Assembly (NCBI GenBank): GCA_028641055.1
Contig: CM054057.1
Location: 722,263,931 to 722,327,930 of the forward strand
Reading direction: 5' to 3'
DNA length: 64,000 nucleotides
From: Alopecurus myosuroides
Lineage: Eukaryota > Streptophyta > Magnoliopsida > Poales > Poaceae
The position numbers and the translations under genes are program-made. Shown here piece after piece: positions 10,186 to 23,201 of the stretch (position 1 is its first letter; every line of letters begins with the position of its first letter). The notes beneath the pieces are model-generated. The model made no database searches. It saw only the letters and a program-made list of their open reading frames with translations, and was not told the DNA's origin.

Positions 10186-11762
10186 TGATGGTGCAGATCT
10201 TGCACTCGTTGGGATACCGCAAGAGGAGGTTGTGACGAGCACCGCGGTAGGAGTTTTCCCCTTAGTTATGAACCAAGGTTATCAATCCAGTAGGAGAAGG
10301 AGGACCTTCGGAAGGTTGATGCCACTGACGGTGGCGCTTCACCGGTGTCAGCAACAACGTGGAACCTGCACACAACACAACCAAAATACTTTGGCCCAAC
10401 GGTACAGTGAGGTTGTCAATCTCACCGGTCTTGCTGAAAACAAAGATTAGACGTATAGTGTGGAAAAACAGTGTATGCTTGCAGTAAGTAAAGAAAGCAT
10501 GAAATTGTTGTGGTTTGTTTAAAAGTGTGGCAAATGGACCGGGGTTCATAGTTTCACTAGTGGTGTCTCTCCATAAAAGATAGCATGCTGGGTGAACAAA
10601 TTACAGCTGGGCAATTGACAAATACAGGTTGCACCGTAGTGCACAACATGACATGAAGATAACTATGATATTTAGTGCGGGCATTACAACAAGATACATA
10701 GACCGACATCCATCTGCATCTATGACTAATAATCCACCCTCAGGTTATCATCCGAACCCCCTTAGGTATTAAGTTGCAGGCAACAGATAATTGCATTAAA
10801 CAAAGTGTGTAATGTATGCAATGATTATGCACGCAGGCACTCTCACCGTTGTTTTCTCCCTAATGGCAACAACACATCCTCCCACTTCACGTTTCGATCA
10901 CTCGAGCAAGGCAACAAGGAGGCATGAACCCACAATCGAGCATAAATACTCCCTCTTGGAGTCACTAGCAACTACTTGGCCAGGGTAACCACTAGCAACG
11001 GAGAGCATGCAAGATCACAAATAGCATATGCAAATAAAGACTATAATCAGCTTGGCATAAGGCCAATATTCATCGGATCCCAGCAAACACAGCACAGAGA
11101 ATTACATAAGATCAATCTCGATCATGATAGGCAGCTCACGAGATCTAAACATGGAGGCATATGAGGAGAAGACAACCATCTAGCACATCTACGACCCCGT
11201 AGTCCAAGGATGAACTACTCACACATCACTCCGGAGGCAGGCATGGTGATGTAGAAGCCTCCGGTGATAATCTCCTCTCCGGCAGGGTGCCGGAGTCAGA
11301 ACCCCCCTGATCTTGGGTTGACGGTGACGGCAGCTGCGGAACTTTTTCGGGGATTTTCATCAGGTGCTTAGGTTTTCCATCCTGGGGCTTAAATAGGCGG
11401 AAGGGCAAAGGCGGTGGAGCTCCAGTGGCCCCACACCTATAGGTGGCTCGGCCAGGGGGAACCGCGCCACCCTATGGTGTGGCCCCCTTGTTTCCCTTCT
11501 TCGACTCCTCTTCGGTGTTCTGGATGCTTCAGGGGAAAATAGGAACTTCGAGCTTTGTGGGGTCCAATTCCGAGAATGTTTGCAGAACAACTTTTCTGAA
11601 ACCAAAAACAGTAGAAAACAGGGAACTGGCACTTGGCATCTTGTTAATAGGTTAGTCCCGAAAAACATATAAAAATGCTATAAATAAGGGAGAAAACAAG
11701 TAGCAATTGGCAAAATATGATCATGGAGCATCAGAAATTAGGGATACGTTTAACACGTATCA
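10186..11762 (-). repeat. 3' LTR of nested Gypsy element
   Basis: The LTR is 1577 bases long. It is a close direct repeat of 15234-16822, with scattered substitutions and small indels, and has TG...CA ends in both readings. Confidence 0.88.
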
Positions 11763-14481
11763 AACATCACCAAGCTTAGTTCCTACTCGTCCTCGAGTAG
11801 GTAAACGATAAAACAATAATTTCTGAGGTGACATGCTACTAACAGAAACTTGATCAATCTAATGTAAAAGCATATGCATTCTGAGATCATAAAACTTTAA
11901 ACACAGGCATGATAAATAAAACTTTAATAATAAAGCATAGAAATTACTTTGCATCATGAAGAGTAACTCAAATAAAGGATCATGAATAATAATGCAAAGA
12001 AAGGTAAACGTTTGTTTCAGGTATAGAGAAAGCATGGCAAACTGATATTTCGATAGTCCTTAAGAGTGGGGCAAAACATAAATGCCAGGACACCTTCAAA
12101 GTTCAAGAGGAAGACTAGAACAAATAATTTAAGAAAAAATAATATCACATCATGAAGTAATTATTGATGCTTATGGGACAAATGCACATAGAACTCAGAA
12201 TGGAAAAAATGCTCTCTCAACTGTGCATAAAGTTAGAAGATGGAGACTCAACATAAAAGTAAAAGAAAGGCCCTTCGCAGAGGGAAGCAGGGATCACTCA
12301 TGTGCTAGAGCTTTTATTTTATTAAACAGAGGTATTAAAATTTTTACATTTGTGGAGGAATGTCTATATTTTGGGAGATGTATGCTAATGTCAACGAATG
12401 GTAAATAGAAAATACAGTATGTCACAATTCAACTGGATTCACAAGAGCGACTCTCATGGTGAAGGACGCAACTGGTGTAGAAGGTCATCCCTCTTTCTCT
12501 TTTGTTTACACAATTATGCTTTGACTGATAAATCAGGGGGCGGAAAATAGTGAAGAGAATTTGTTTGTATTAATTTGGGTCTGGGCACCCTTCTGCCATC
12601 TCTTCTATCATCTGGATAAGCGGATGAAGCCACTAGTCCAGTGTGTGAAATCCAATCAACAAGTGAGATAAAGATTCTCTATTGACGTCCTCATGAGCAA
12701 AAACAGGAACATAAAGCAGGAATAATTTTGAAGGTTTTAAAGGTAACACATGAGCAATTTACTTTGGAATGGAAGTTAAATACCACATGTAGGTAGGTAT
12801 GGTGTACAAAATAGGAAAAACTTTGGTTTAAGGGATTTTGGATGCACGAGTAGAGCTCATACTCAGTACAGGTGGAGACTAGCAAAAGACTGGGAGCGAC
12901 AAATCAAGAGAGCATAAGAGCCATAATCATGCATAGCGACATAAGCATCATTAATTAAAACATAAGAAGTATCACAAGTTCAAAAACTAAGTGGTCATTG
13001 AGTCTATTCGTGGCTGGTGTGTAGTCATAACCATGGTGTGAGCATGCGCCAAGTCAACCAAATAAAACATTCGAAAGAGAATACCATATATTGATGCTTT
13101 ATTATGACAAGAACAACTCATGAATCTCTCAATGCATATTAAACACTCTCAGCTATTTGAGGCTAATCATGCTACTCAATAACTACAAGTATTTAAAACT
13201 AAAATAACATTTAGCATGGCATGAAAAAGGCCTAGCCACAGTCTATGCAAGCTTCTACTAGTAGTGTTATAAATTCTACTTCAAGTAGCGGTTTTCTTTC
13301 TCCCAACAAGCACCATACAAAACATGCTTTAAAAAATACTCTTTATGATACAGCAAGTAAACATGAGAGTACTCAAATAATACTACTAAAACTAACAGCT
13401 CTAATAAGAGATGCATGCAAAACAGAAGTTGAATAAATGCAGCAGCCAAACAGAGACTAAGAATACAACGTATTCTCATGAAAAAGCGGAGCGTGTCACT
13501 CTCCAATAAAAAAAATTCTGGGGTCCAACCAAGCTTATTATGAAAGTAAAAACAAACTGAAAGAAAAAACAAAAGCAAACTGAAAACAAAAATAAAAGAC
13601 GCTCCAAATAAAGCACATAATATGCGACCGAATAAAAATATAGTTTCATTAGAAGTGACTTGATAATTTGTTGATGAAGAAGGGGATGCCTTGGGCATCC
13701 CCAAGCTTAGACGCTTGAGTCTTCTTGGGTTTTTCTTGGATGTACCACCGGGGCATCCCCAAGCTTAGGCTTTTCACTCTTCTTGATCACATTATATCAT
13801 CCTCTTCTCTTGACCCTTGAAAACTTCCTTCACATCAAAATTCTCACAATCTCCATTAGCAACGTTAGTGCAATTGAAATAATAAATTCACATGGTTATT
13901 TTTCAACACAAGTCTAACACTCAAAAACACATTAGCTACTGTCAATTTTTTTTTTCAAAACTCTTTTTCTCAAAAGAACACCAAAAGAAAGAGATTAAGA
14001 TGCAAATGCGATAAATGGCAGAAATCTGTCAAAACAGAATAACAGGTAAAGATCAATTTTTTCAAAAATCTTATGTTGCTCAAATCAAAAAGTGTTCTTC
14101 TAAGAAAGGTTGCGTATATAACTCAGGATTAAGCACAAAAAAGCTCAGGTCATTTGAATTTTTTGTGATTTTTAACGGAATTAACAATGGACAGAAGAAA
14201 TCTGTTTCCTGCGCAGAAATCCGAAATATAGGCTCAACTTTCCAATAGAGGCTTTACTTGGCTCAACAAAAACTCAGAATAAAGGATATAGCTGGGTTGC
14301 TAAGAAAATAGACAACACCCAGGTGCAAAGCACACCAAAGAAAACAAAGGTAAACTGAATGAAAACATCGAAATAAAATGGGTTGTCTCCCGGTAGGTGC
14401 TTTTCTTTAACGCCTTTCAGCTAGGCATAAAAGGGAAACTCAAGTATTTTCAAGTGAGGCATTCAAATCAAGATTTGGCAA
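11763..14481 (-). other. Internal non-coding region of nested Gypsy element
   Basis: The sequence is A-rich on the plus strand and has no long frame. Two copies of the word GGCATCCCCAAGCTTAG lie at about 13690-13770. They resemble the polypurine-tract region near the 3' LTR and suggest a local internal duplication. No gag, protease or pol motif was found. Confidence 0.6.
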
Positions 14482-15054
14482 TTATTTAATAATACATTGT
14501 ATTTTATCTAAGTGAGTTTCAGAGGCTCCTCTCTTAGTACTTTTAGGCTTACTATCTTCATCCAATAAATTCTCAGGAACAATCCAATCAAAATTCATTT
14601 CTTGGGCTTCGTGCAGAACTACTAATTTAAAGGGGATTGGTATTTTATCCTCGTTTTCATTATTAGATTCAGTTTTTTCTAGAGCACCAACAATGTCTAC
14701 ACATGAGCCAAGCATATTAAAACGATCAAAAACTTTTCTAGCTTCTATAGCAACATCCCCAAATTCTTTAAGCATAGTTTCTAAGATGAAGTTTCTTTTC
14801 TCAATGTCTTCAATGTTATTCAAGTTGAGGAACATATGTTGCATTATGGGATGGAGGTTAACAATCCTAGATTCCAGCATGTGAACTAAAGAAGTTGCAG
14901 CAGTCTCGTAATTGGGAGCAAGTTCTACTATGGATTTTTCTTCAAAGTTATCATTCTTACTAACATGATCAAAGAATTCTTCGATAGTGTCCTTTCCAAG
15001 CATAGAACCACTTCCTACTGGCAAATATTTCAAGGTAAAGTTAGGGAACAACAT
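14482..15054 (-). CDS. Hypothetical 190-residue protein of nested Gypsy element
   Basis: The frame is open further upstream into the 5' LTR, but the ATG at 15054 is the first well placed after the primer-binding region. The product is acidic and largely helical in look. Repeated heptad-like leucine and isoleucine spacing in the middle (around LHPIMQHMFLNLNNIEDIEK) is compatible with a coiled coil or the N-terminal part of a gag-like protein. I see no zinc knuckle, protease, RT or integrase motif. Similar short frames are known to me from non-autonomous grass Gypsy elements, but no function can be given. It could also be chance coding in a decayed gag. Confidence 0.4.
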   Translation of the reverse strand: MLFPNFTLKYLPVGSGSMLGKDTIEEFFDHVSKNDNFEEKSIVELAPNYETAATSLVHMLESRIVNLHPIMQHMFLNLNNIEDIEKRNFILETMLKEFGDVAIEARKVFDRFNMLGSCVDIVGALEKTESNNENEDKIPIPFKLVVLHEAQEMNFDWIVPENLLDEDSKPKSTKRGASETHLDKIQCIIK

Positions 15055-15211
15055 GATGAGAAATAACAACGTAAAGACAAAAATAACAACTATGAAGTAA
15101 ACTAATTTTTTTTGTGTGTTTTTGATATAGAGAAGAAAAACAAGACAATAAACAAAATAAAGAGATTGAGAGTGAGAGACTCCCCTTGCCAGAAGACTTC
15201 CTTCTCCCCGG

Positions 15212-15224
15212 CAATGGCGCCAGA
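15212..15224 (-). other. Primer binding site-like sequence of nested Gypsy element
   Basis: On the minus strand TGGCGCCATTGCC begins ten to twelve bases inside the 5' LTR. A TGGCGCC start is usual in plant Gypsy primer binding sites. Confidence 0.6.
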
Positions 15225-15233
15225 AAAAGTCCT

Positions 15234-16822
15234 TGATGGTGCAGATCTTGCACTCGTTGGGATACCCCAAGAGGAGGGTGTGATGAGCACAGCGGTAGGA
15301 GTTGTCCCCTTAGTTATGAACAAAGGTTATCAATCCAGTAGGAGAAGGAGGACCTTCGGAAGGTTGATGCCACTGACGGTGGTGCTGGCGCTTCACCGGT
15401 GTCAGCAACAACGTGGAACCTGCACACAACACAACCAAAAAACTTTGCCCCAACGGTACAGTGAGGTTGTCAATCTCACCGGTCTTGCTGAAAACAAAGA
15501 TTAGACATATAGTGTGGAAAAATAGTGTATGCTTGCAGTAAGTAAAGAAAGCATGAAATTTCTGTGGTTTGTTTAACAGTGTGGAAAATGGACCGGGGGT
15601 TCATAGTTTCACTAGTGTTGTCTCTCCATAAGAGATAGGACGCTGGGTGAACAAATTACATCTGGGCAATTGACAAATAGAGGTTGCACCGTAGTGCACA
15701 ATATGACATGAAGATTACTATGATATTTAGTGCGGGCATTAAAACAAGATACATAGACCGACATCCATCTGCATCTATGACTAATAATCCACACTCAGGT
15801 TACCATCCCCCCTTAGGTATTAAGTTGCAAGCAACAAATAATTGCATTAAACAAAGTGTGTAATTTAAGCAATGATTATGCACGCGGGCACTCTCACCGC
15901 TGTTTTCTCCCTAATGGAAACAACACATCCTCCCCCTTCATGTTTCTGTCACTCGAGAAAGGCAACAAGGAGGCATGAACCCACTATCAAGCATAAATAA
16001 TACCTCTTGGAGTCACTAGCAACTACTTGGCCAGAGTGACCACTAGCAACGGAGAGCATGCAAGATCACAAATAGCATATGCAAATAAATACTATAATCA
16101 ACTTCGCATAAGGTCAATATTCATCGGATCCTTGCAAACATAGCACAGAGAATTACATAAGATCAATCTTGATCATGATAGGAAGCTCACGAGATCTAAA
16201 CATGGAGGCATATGAGGAGAAGACAACCAACTAGCTACAGCTACGAACCCGTAGTCCAAGGATGAACTACTCACGCATCACTCCGGAGGCAGGCATGGTG
16301 ATGTAGAAGCCTCCGGTGATGATCTCCTCTCTGGCAGGGTGCCGGAAACAACTTCAGAACCCCCCCTGATCTGGGGTTGACGGTGACGGCCTCTACGGAA
16401 CTTTTTCGGGGATTTTGATCAGGTGCTTAGGGTTTTCCATCCGGGGGGCTTAAATAGGCGAAAGGGCAAAGGCGGTGGAGCTCCAGGGGCCCCCACACCT
16501 ATAGATGGCGCGGCCAGGGGGACCTGCGCCACCCTATGGTGTGCCCCCTGTTGCCCGTCCTCGACTCCTCTTCGGTGTTTTGGATGCTTCCGGGGAAAAT
16601 AGGAACTTCGGGCTTTGTGGGGTCCAATTCCGAGAATGTTTGCAGAACAACTGTTCTGAAACCAAAAACACCAGAAAACAGGGAACTGGCACTTGGCATC
16701 TTGTTAATAGGTTAGTCCCGGAAAATGTATAAAAATGCTATAAATAAGGGAGAAAACAAGTAGCAATTGGCAGAATATGATCATGGAGCATCAGAAATTA
16801 GGGAGACGTTTAGGATGTATCA
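15234..16822 (-). repeat. 5' LTR of nested Gypsy element
   Basis: The LTR is 1589 bases long and is the direct-repeat partner of 10186-11762. It carries the promoter for the minus-strand element in principle; I could not fix a TATA box with confidence. Confidence 0.88.
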
Positions 16823-18276
16823 GTGCACCGCAATCCGGCGGTGCCTCCGTGATCGGTCACACGTACAGTTGATGACGACCTCCGTTCCCTCGATCCAGCG
16901 GGGAAGTGGAAGTAGAGGATCCCTCGGAACTCCAGCAGCACGACGGCGTGGTGGTGGTGAAGAATCCCACGGTCAGGGCTTCGCCAAGCCGGAGACCATG
17001 GAATGGAGCAGCGGGTGGAGAGGAAGTGAGGTGGGCAAGTGTGTGAAGGAGGAGGAGCCCTCACCCTCCTTTTATAGGGAGAGGGAGGCAGCCCGAAGGT
17101 GGGGTGCGGCCAGCCATGGTGGTGCCCCCACCTCTTCCATCTTCATGTGAGTGGACACTCCACTCACATCCACTCATCCTTCCTTTATTTCCCACTTAGA
17201 AAATCCAAGAGTTTTCTTTAATAAATAAATAAAACATTTTTATTTATTTATTTATATTTGTTAATTCCATTAATAAACATTTGCATATAGCACCTCAAAT
17301 CATTTTTTTTAATTCTATTAACAACCATTCGACGAAAAACCCCTTGAACTATTTCAATTTTCCTCAAAACAATTTCGGTGCTGCCCAAAAAATTCTTTGA
17401 TATTTCGTATCGTCTCAAATGCGTCATCGAACCTTAAGTGTGTCACCCTATGGTTCGCGAATAAGATAGACATGATTGAGACTCTTCTCCGATCAATAAT
17501 CAACAGCGGGATATGGAGATCCGTTATGACTCCTATATATTCAACGATGACTCTCGTGATCGTGTGAACCATCAACGTCGTTAACTATTCCCTTTGTCTT
17601 GCGATATTTTACTTGTCCGAGATTCGATAATTGGTATCAACCATACCTTGTTCAATCTCGTTACCTGACAAGTACTATTTTCTCGTTTCCGTGATATGAC
17701 ATCCTTGTGATCATATCACGTGCTTGCAAGCGGTGTCGATGTGATATCACCGAGAGGGCCCAGATTATATCTCTCTGTCATTTTGGATGGACAAATCCCA
17801 CTCTTGATCCATGATCCTCAACTAATACTTTCCGAATACCTAACGACACCTTTATAGTCACCCTGTTACGGTGTGACATTTGATGACATCAAAGCACCCT
17901 TTCGGTACCAGTGATTGGCATGATCTCATGGTCTAAGGAATAAGTTACTTTGTATGCAAGATATAACAATATTAACTAAATGACTTGACCGTATTGTTAT
18001 CTTGATATTATGTCTATGTTCATCACATCATTCTACCAATGACATGACCCCGTTATTAACAACATCTAATGTTCACGATCAGGAAACCTTGATCATCTAT
18101 TAATCAACGAGCTAGTTAAAAGAGAGGCTTTACTAGGAACCATTGTTTGTTTATTAAACACACATGTATCTATGTTTCCGGCTAATACAATTCTAGCATG
18201 AGAAATAAACATTTATCATAAATAAGGAATAAGATAATAACCACTTTATTATTGCCTCTCGGGCATATTCCCTTCA

Positions 18277-21200
18277 GTCTCCCACTTGCACTAGAGTCAA
18301 TAATCTAGTCTGTAAGCACTTAACACATATGGCGTTCCAGTGGTATTACCATGCTTCGCATGTGGTAAACATCATCAAAAAGATCTGAACTGTTCAGGTC
18401 CTATTGTATTTGCATGTTCTTTGCGTCTACACGCATCACTCATTCTCTAATGAGATGGCTTTGTATATATTGGGTCAACCGGTGAAACCTTAATTCCTCA
18501 GCTTAAACCAATGTTACTAACATTGTGAAAATGTAGCTTCATAGTGTCAGCATTCTTCGAAATTCACCAAGTTCAATAAAGAACTCCTTGACACAAAATA
18601 CTCTTATTTTGTCAACACAACCATATACTTAGCCTTTGTAGTATCCGTCACAATAGTTTAATTTTAAAACTCCTTCAAATCTAGTATGGAACTTTCTTCT
18701 AGCCTATTGTGATACCCTTCATCACATATTTTAATTGAGATAAAATTATTTGAATATATGACAAGACTATTAGTGTAACATATTACAACAAATAGTTTGT
18801 CATTACTATATAGCAAAACACATCCTTAGCATTTCTAAAATGGCATAAGGATCTCTCTCACTGTTGTCTAATCATCATATGAATTATCCTGCTATAACAT
18901 TTTATAGCATAGGACTCATCTGGTTGTGTACATAGCATGGAACATGTAACTTAGAAATCTCAATTTCATTATGCTCAATTGTTTTCCATGTGGAAAGAAC
19001 TCCTTCTTGTCAGTTCGATAGTGACTTACTTCAATATTTCATCTATGTAATTTGGCTTCAATCATATCAAGTGCCTCAATCCATCTCTTATAGATATTGG
19101 TGCCCAATATCTCCTAAACCTTTCATCAATATAAAATATTTACCGTGTTAATTTAAAATAACCATATGTCATCTACATAAAGCATTAGAAGTATGTCATA
19201 GCGAACCCACTTAATTTCTTGTAACTTTACAAGCATCTTTATCGTTGATGATGGAATCAAACTCTTTTAATAACTTCATTAAGGTAAAGATTCCAACTTC
19301 TTTATGCTCACTTCAACCATTGAAGTTTCCATACCTTTCCAACAACATTTCGAACTCTACAAAACTCCAGACTATGTCAAGTACACATCCTCGATCAAAC
19401 TTCCTCGAGAGGAGAGTTGGTTTTGTTATTCAACTTCCATATCATAATATGTAACCTTTGCTAGAACTATCCGCAAAGACTAACGCATCATTACGGAAGA
19501 TCAAAATCTTGTAGTAGTCAACTCTTTGAACTTCGTCAAAAACATGTTTTTGGCAAGTACAACTTTCAAAGGATGTAAAAATCCATGTCTTTGTCGCTAT
19601 ATAAACCTTTTTGCAATCGTTAGGCATCATGCCTATCGAAAGGACTACCAAGTCACATACTTGATATTCATACAAGGATACTATGGCGGATATAATGACT
19701 CGTAGTCAAATTTATGAAGTCAGGGCCCATCATTTGCTTCCTTTATAAGGTCCAGGTCCTTTGTTGTCAAAGCAACACTTTAATCTTAAACCACAAGTTG
19801 GGATAAGTACAAAGTTTTGGGACTTTTGTGGTTCAGTTCGCAAACTCATTCGAAATATCTACAACACATGTAGTGTCTTCTACTTTGTCAAATTAGCAAA
19901 CCCGGAACAACTTCCAGTGCTGCGCTACTCTAGACATGATAACGAAGATTCTCTAATCTCGTTGAGTTTGTACTGTCCTCCCGCTCACTTGTTTCGCAAG
20001 AACTACTTTCTCGAGAAATCAACCCTTTCTGACAAACAACATTTGTCTTTGGTTGGTGATAGGAGAAATACCCAATGGATTCGTTGGGATAACCTTATAA
20101 ACATATATGTATCCTATTTTGGTTGTAAACATTTTATAGATGCTATCCATACCAAAAATTTAACAAAAGACAATTTGGGTCATTACCCAAACCGTATCTT
20201 ATATGGTGTCAATTTCAATGGATCATGATGGCTCTCTTTTAAGTGTAAAAGCGGTTGTCTCTAATGTATAAACTACAAAATTATAATGGCATTTTTGTTT
20301 ATCTTACCATGTCCAACAAGGTTTGATTTTGTCTCTTGAATACTCAAAACTAATGTGGGGTTATTTGAGCAATATAAGTTGTAGAGCAATTCTGGTACTT
20401 CTCAGATGTTTTGCTAAACTTGTAACTCAAACTTTATCCTTTATGATCCAATCATAAATACTTGATTATCTCGTTACATTGATTTTTTACTTCATATTAA
20501 CAACCATTTGAAACAATTCTAAATGTCAAACTCCGTTCTCTTTAAATAGATATACTCACATATCTACTCAAATCATCGACATAATTTTATGAAGTAAAAT
20601 TTAATCCACCACACATGACTATACATAATGGACTATATAAATCAATATGTACAATCTCCATTAAATTAGTCGTCCATTCTACTTTGGCCTATGAACGGAA
20701 TTCTACTCATCTTTTGGAAGAGGTCTCACAAGCGTCAATTTATTCAAAACAAAATGACTCCGGAAGTCCATCAATATGGAGTTCCTTCATGTTTTCCTTT
20801 CTGGTATGAACTAAAATGGTGGTGTCACAATTTAAGTGAAACTCTTTTACGTCTTGCAATGTTTAGCATTTAGTCTTATAGATGTTTACTTTACCAACAT
20901 GATTTGTATTAACATATCCATCAATTATGGAATATGGTCATAGTTTGAACAATCTCATTTGTTCTCACAAAAGACCAGAACAAAATGACAACTTATTAAG
21001 TTCTTAAAATAAATCTTGAATGTTTTGTTTGATACGACAATGAACACAATAACACTTTATTTCTGTTCTTGTCATAATCGATTCTACATCTATTACTAGT
21101 TCCTTTTAGGCCTTTGTATTTCTTGCATTGTGTTGCTTTGTATGAAAACTCATACCAACCAATGTGGTATCAAAATACCCAAAAAATACTTTGTTAACTA

Positions 21201-23201
21201 GTAATACATCTATAACTTGTATATCAAGCATATACTCCTGAGCTGGACTTTTCCAGTTATCTTTTTTTTCTGCCATATATCTTTTTGTAATTCTATTTTC
21301 AATATTCCCTTTCCTTTACAGAAGAATCATTCAACATCAAACAATGCTAGTCGTACTAGCACATTTTCCTTGGCGTGTTAGTCATATACTATCACCCATT
21401 GAGTCATACTTTAAGTTTGATTGTTCTACTAATATCACCATATTAATAGTATTCTTCCAGATTCCACTCTTAGCAATCTCCAAGCAAGGTAAACGATATT
21501 TACCTATACTTTTAATCCGTCCCATCATAACTATTTTCTGATTAAGCTACTATAGCTCGAAGGAAGGAATTTAGAGGATAATGTTTAGCGCCCAATTTCT
21601 TGGAATATTCAAACCCCTAGCGTCTTCAATCATTGCATATATTCAAATAATATAAGCATACATTGTCACGCTAAATTATACTCAGTCATGTTGCTACAAA
21701 TAAGTTTCTAGATATCAATATATCTTTCACTTGATTTTTTTCTGAAAACAACTCTTTTCAGTTCCTAAATCACCTTGATCAACAAAACATTCTTTTGAAG
21801 ATAAAGTAATACGGAAGCAACCATGACTCTGGATTCTAAGTAGGAATTATTTGCTCTCTAGATCAATCAATCATTAATCATATGGATCTAGGTAGGACAT
21901 ACCGAAAATGTACAATAGGACTCAATTTTAAATTTCACTAATACGGTACATCTTAAATGGTTTTTACCAGATCATAACAGTTATATCTCAATTAACAATC
22001 TAAGTGTAAGGTAGTTTTGTGGATGCCAATGAATACTACAATTTGGGCAAATTCACTTTGATTGGTTGTTCATGATAAATAAGTTCGAGTTAATTCAAAA
22101 TTATGCCATGAACTCCCACTCAAAAACAACATCCCTCTTAGTCGTCTTTAGTGATTACACGAACCAAATTCACTACACCAAAACCGATCATCACGTGAGA
22201 TGATGTAGCTTCAAAGGCGAACATCGACATGTTCATCATATCATCCATATGACTCATGCTTTACCTTTCAGTTACGTGTTCCGATGCCATGTCTGTACAT
22301 GCTAGGCTCGCCAAGTAGAACTGTAGTATTCGTGTGTTTCAAGGCCATGTATGTACATGCTAGGCTTGAAAACACCCGTTGTATTCGAATTTGAGTCTAT
22401 CACACCCGATCATCACGTGGTGTCTCGAAACGACGAACTTTCTGAACGGTGCATACTTAAAGAAGAACACATTATTATATTGATATTAAGTGAGAGGGAT
22501 CATCTTATAATGTTACCGTCGCGATCTAAGCAAAATAAGATGCATAAAAGGATTAACATCACATGCATGGATAATATGATATGATATGGTCCTTGTTGCA
22601 CTTGATCTCCATCTTGTGCATCATGGTATGATATCCATCATTCCACTGGCGTGCCACCAAGGTCCGTGGCACCTCCATCTTGATTGTCCATTACAACATA
22701 TCACATGGATATGATATACAACACGCAGGCCATAAAAATAAGACAACCATATGGCTCCAGCCGGTATGTCAATAATTTACAAAAGATATCATCTCATACA
22801 TAGCATTTGTAACATTGACCATATCACATCACATACCCTGCAAAAACAAGTTAGACGCCTCTAATTTATTTTTGCATATTTTACGTGGCTTGAGCTTACG
22901 AGGATAGAACCGTTCATACCTACTTACAAGAGCCACAACGTTGATAAAACATCTTTTTTAACAACCCTTTGTAGATTAGATCTTAACTATAGTAGGAGAA
23001 ACGGACACCCCCTCAGCCACAAGTGAGACAATTCTCGCGTACATAGTACACGTAAACTTAGTCTAGAGAAGCTTCATCCTACTATGCCACTAAGATCATA
23101 AAATACTCAAGGAGGCAAAAACATGATCATCAACGCCCACATACTCCTATGTGTTCTACCCGTACAAATCATCTACGCATAGAACCTGGCGCTGATACCA
23201 C
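18277..23201 (-). pseudogene. Decayed Copia internal region of element A
   Basis: No long frame remains in 4.9 kb. On the minus strand the RT catalytic word YVDD, followed by IW, is still readable at 19168-19179. Next to the 3' LTR the usual BARE-type pol end and polypurine tract can be followed. The region is strongly AT-rich compared with the pol of element C (61033-63708). The same decayed sequence, including small details, is found in element B, so the damage predates both insertions. Confidence 0.75.
23184..23200 (-). other. Primer binding site of element A
   Basis: The minus strand reads TGGTATCAGCGCCAGGT next to the 5' LTR. It differs at one base (G for A in CAGCG) from the initiator tRNA-Met match TGGTATCAGAGCC seen in element B. 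Confidence 0.8.

Larger units (their letters stand above)
10186..16822 (-). mobile_element. Non-autonomous Gypsy LTR retrotransposon, Sabrina-like, nested in an LTR
   Basis: The element of 6637 bases is flanked by GTGCA at 10181-10185 and 16823-16827. Its LTRs are 10186-11762 and 15234-16822, and on the minus strand they open TGATACAT or TGATACGT and close TGCACCATCA. A primer-binding-like TGGCGCCATTGCC lies just inside the 5' LTR (right side), and the polypurine-rich AAGCTTGGTGATG lies next to the 3' LTR. The 3.47 kb between LTRs holds one 190-codon frame and no protease, RT or integrase, so movement would need proteins from another element. Assignment to the Sabrina group is from the look of the LTR start and is less certain than the structure. 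Confidence 0.88.
9985..18276 (-). repeat. 3' LTR of BARE-like element A (split)
   Basis: The LTR is made of 9985-10185 plus 16828-18276, about 1650 bases after removing the nested Gypsy element and one GTGCA copy. It has a TATA-like TTTTATA (minus strand TATAAAA) at 17071-17077. It is followed on the right by the polypurine tract complement GTCTCCCAC. Confidence 0.88.

Noticed and set aside
19761..20228. 155-codon plus-strand frame inside BARE-A
   Set aside because: It runs against the strand of the element's pol relics and has no domain; chance frame in decayed sequence.
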